Below are positions 63,290 through 64,000 of a stretch of DNA of 64,000 bases, piece after piece (the first letter of the stretch is position 1; the number at the start of each line of letters is the position of its first letter). The stretch spans positions 3,310,501 through 3,374,500 of the forward strand of contig NZ_CP046703.1 in NCBI RefSeq assembly GCF_009873495.1, read 5' to 3'. The notes beneath the pieces are model-generated. The model was not told the origin of the DNA, searched no databases, and saw only the letters and a program-made list of their open reading frames with translations. This DNA is from Nostoc sp. ATCC 53789 (GTDB lineage Bacteria; Cyanobacteriota; Cyanobacteriia; Cyanobacteriales; Nostocaceae). The translations under genes were made by a program, and so were the position numbers.

Positions 63290-64000
63290 ATGCTTCAACA
63301 AAACACTACAGAGTTTAAGTTTTTGTTTGGCTTTCTTGAATTCTTAAAATTTTTATATCCAAAAGGAAATATTCATCATGTTGAAGACTCACTAAAGTCT
63401 TATCTAGAGATGACACAAAGAGATTTGAACCTTAACCAGCCAATGGGGAAATTCATATATTCTGGTATTACTCACAAGCCTTGGTATGAATCTCATGAAA
63501 ATGCTGTTTTGAGCCTCATCTCTAAAACCCTAGAAAAAAACTTTGATCAGATAGAAAGTGAGTGGTTAGGCTATTTATCCTCTGATTATAAAATTATTCC
63601 TAAGTACAAGCCAAGTGAAATTTTTGGTGAATCACTAAAGAATCAAGATGAAGACTGGCAATATTACTTAATTTGGAGACAAGGTAAATTTACCAAAGCA
63701 GCTACATCCCTTTTCCCAAATACAGTCAAGATTATCTCAGAGCTAAATCCTTTCTTATATTCTTTTGGTGAGGTGGTATTTATTAACATGAAACCTGGAG
63801 TCATTTTACCACCACATATTGATGATATTAATATCTCTTTAACATGTCACTTTGGTATCCAAGTTCCAGAAAAGTGTGGTATTAAGGTTGGAGGTGAAAC
63901 ACGTAGTTGGAACCGAGGAAAAACTTTGTTTTTTGATAACAGTTTTGAACATGGAGCTTGGAATAAAAGCCAGGAAAATCGAGTTGTTTTGTTATTAGAT
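63290..64000 (+). CDS. Aspartyl/asparaginyl beta-hydroxylase family protein (partial, runs off the window)
   Basis: Open from the ATG at 63290 to the window end, 237 codons without a stop. The first 60 residues (FLFGFLEFLKFLYPKGN and on) are family-specific. The catalytic part shows PGVILPPHIDDINISLTCHFGI, with the HxD pair, VGGETRSWNRGKTLFFDNSFEHGAWNKSQENRVVLLLD, with the second His and a conserved Arg of the Asp_Arg_Hydrox family (PF05118). This is a third structural type of Fe(II)/2OG oxygenase in the cluster. It lies 54 bases after the JmjC gene on the same strand. It could hydroxylate an Asp/Asn-type residue of the peptide; the 3' end is unseen. Confidence 0.85.
   Translation, partial: MLQQNTTEFKFLFGFLEFLKFLYPKGNIHHVEDSLKSYLEMTQRDLNLNQPMGKFIYSGITHKPWYESHENAVLSLISKTLEKNFDQIESEWLGYLSSDYKIIPKYKPSEIFGESLKNQDEDWQYYLIWRQGKFTKAATSLFPNTVKIISELNPFLYSFGEVVFINMKPGVILPPHIDDINISLTCHFGIQVPEKCGIKVGGETRSWNRGKTLFFDNSFEHGAWNKSQENRVVLLLD

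Noticed and set aside
56321..64000. A thioesterase or reductase release domain
   Set aside because: The last PKS ends after its ACP with a short tail, and the following genes are oxygenases. None was found in the window.

Overview
The window is from a filamentous, probably Nostocales (Nostoc-like) cyanobacterium. This rests on low GC content, many HIP1 octamers (GCGATCGC), a giant Ser/Thr kinase-ATPase-GAF-histidine kinase of the cyanobacterial Hstk type, an AMIN-domain TonB receptor, and many small hairpin MITEs between genes. No tRNA, rRNA or CRISPR array was seen.

Region 1 (1-2.5 kb) holds a type II NADH dehydrogenase and about 1 kb of repeat-rich intergenic DNA. Region 2 (2.5-12.8 kb) is a same-strand group of seven genes: a cholesterol-oxidase-like GMC oxidoreductase, an alpha/beta hydrolase with a Cys in the nucleophile position, an acetoacetate-decarboxylase-fold protein, a four-helix membrane protein, a patatin-like lipase, a GH1 glycosidase with a type-3 solute-binding module inserted in its barrel, and an SDR. 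The GMC enzyme and the patatin share the same unnamed C-terminal domain of about 200 residues, so the group looks like one undescribed lipid/sterol/terpenoid-type pathway. Three MITEs and one MITE fragment lie in this stretch. One changed the last codons of the decarboxylase-like gene, and the fragment adds a spurious upstream start to the GH1 gene.

Region 3 (12.9-16.5 kb) holds an intact IS630-type insertion sequence that needs a -1 frameshift, a very small membrane protein, a DUF547 protein, a TIGR04283-type glycosyltransferase and a rhodanese. Region 4 (16.5-22.6 kb) is the giant hybrid kinase.

Region 5 (23-64 kb) is the main find: a siderophore-type locus. On the minus strand, a TonB-dependent receptor, a PepSY membrane protein and an MFS exporter form an iron-handling operon. 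After a 1.1 kb intergenic region a plus-strand FAAL-NRPS-PKS assembly line starts and runs off the right edge. Its order is FAAL-ACP-C; MycE-like methyltransferase; SyrP/TauD-type hydroxylase; [degenerate C]-A(Asp)-T-C-A(Gly)-T-C-TauD; methyltransferase; [degenerate C]-A(Asp)-T; KS-AT; ACP-aminotransferase-C-A-T; KS-AT-cMT-KR-ACP; a JmjC/cupin oxygenase with an N-terminal membrane segment; and an aspartyl/asparaginyl beta-hydroxylase cut by the window end. Each of the two Asp-loading modules begins with a condensation-like domain that has lost both active-site histidines, and a TauD-type hydroxylase is encoded upstream of each. This is the arrangement known for beta-hydroxyaspartate siderophores, where the degenerate domain is an 'interface' that docks the hydroxylase. 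The predicted product is an acylated peptide-polyketide with two beta-hydroxyaspartate iron ligands, of the cyanochelin type or a new member of it. No thioesterase or reductase release domain lies inside the window.
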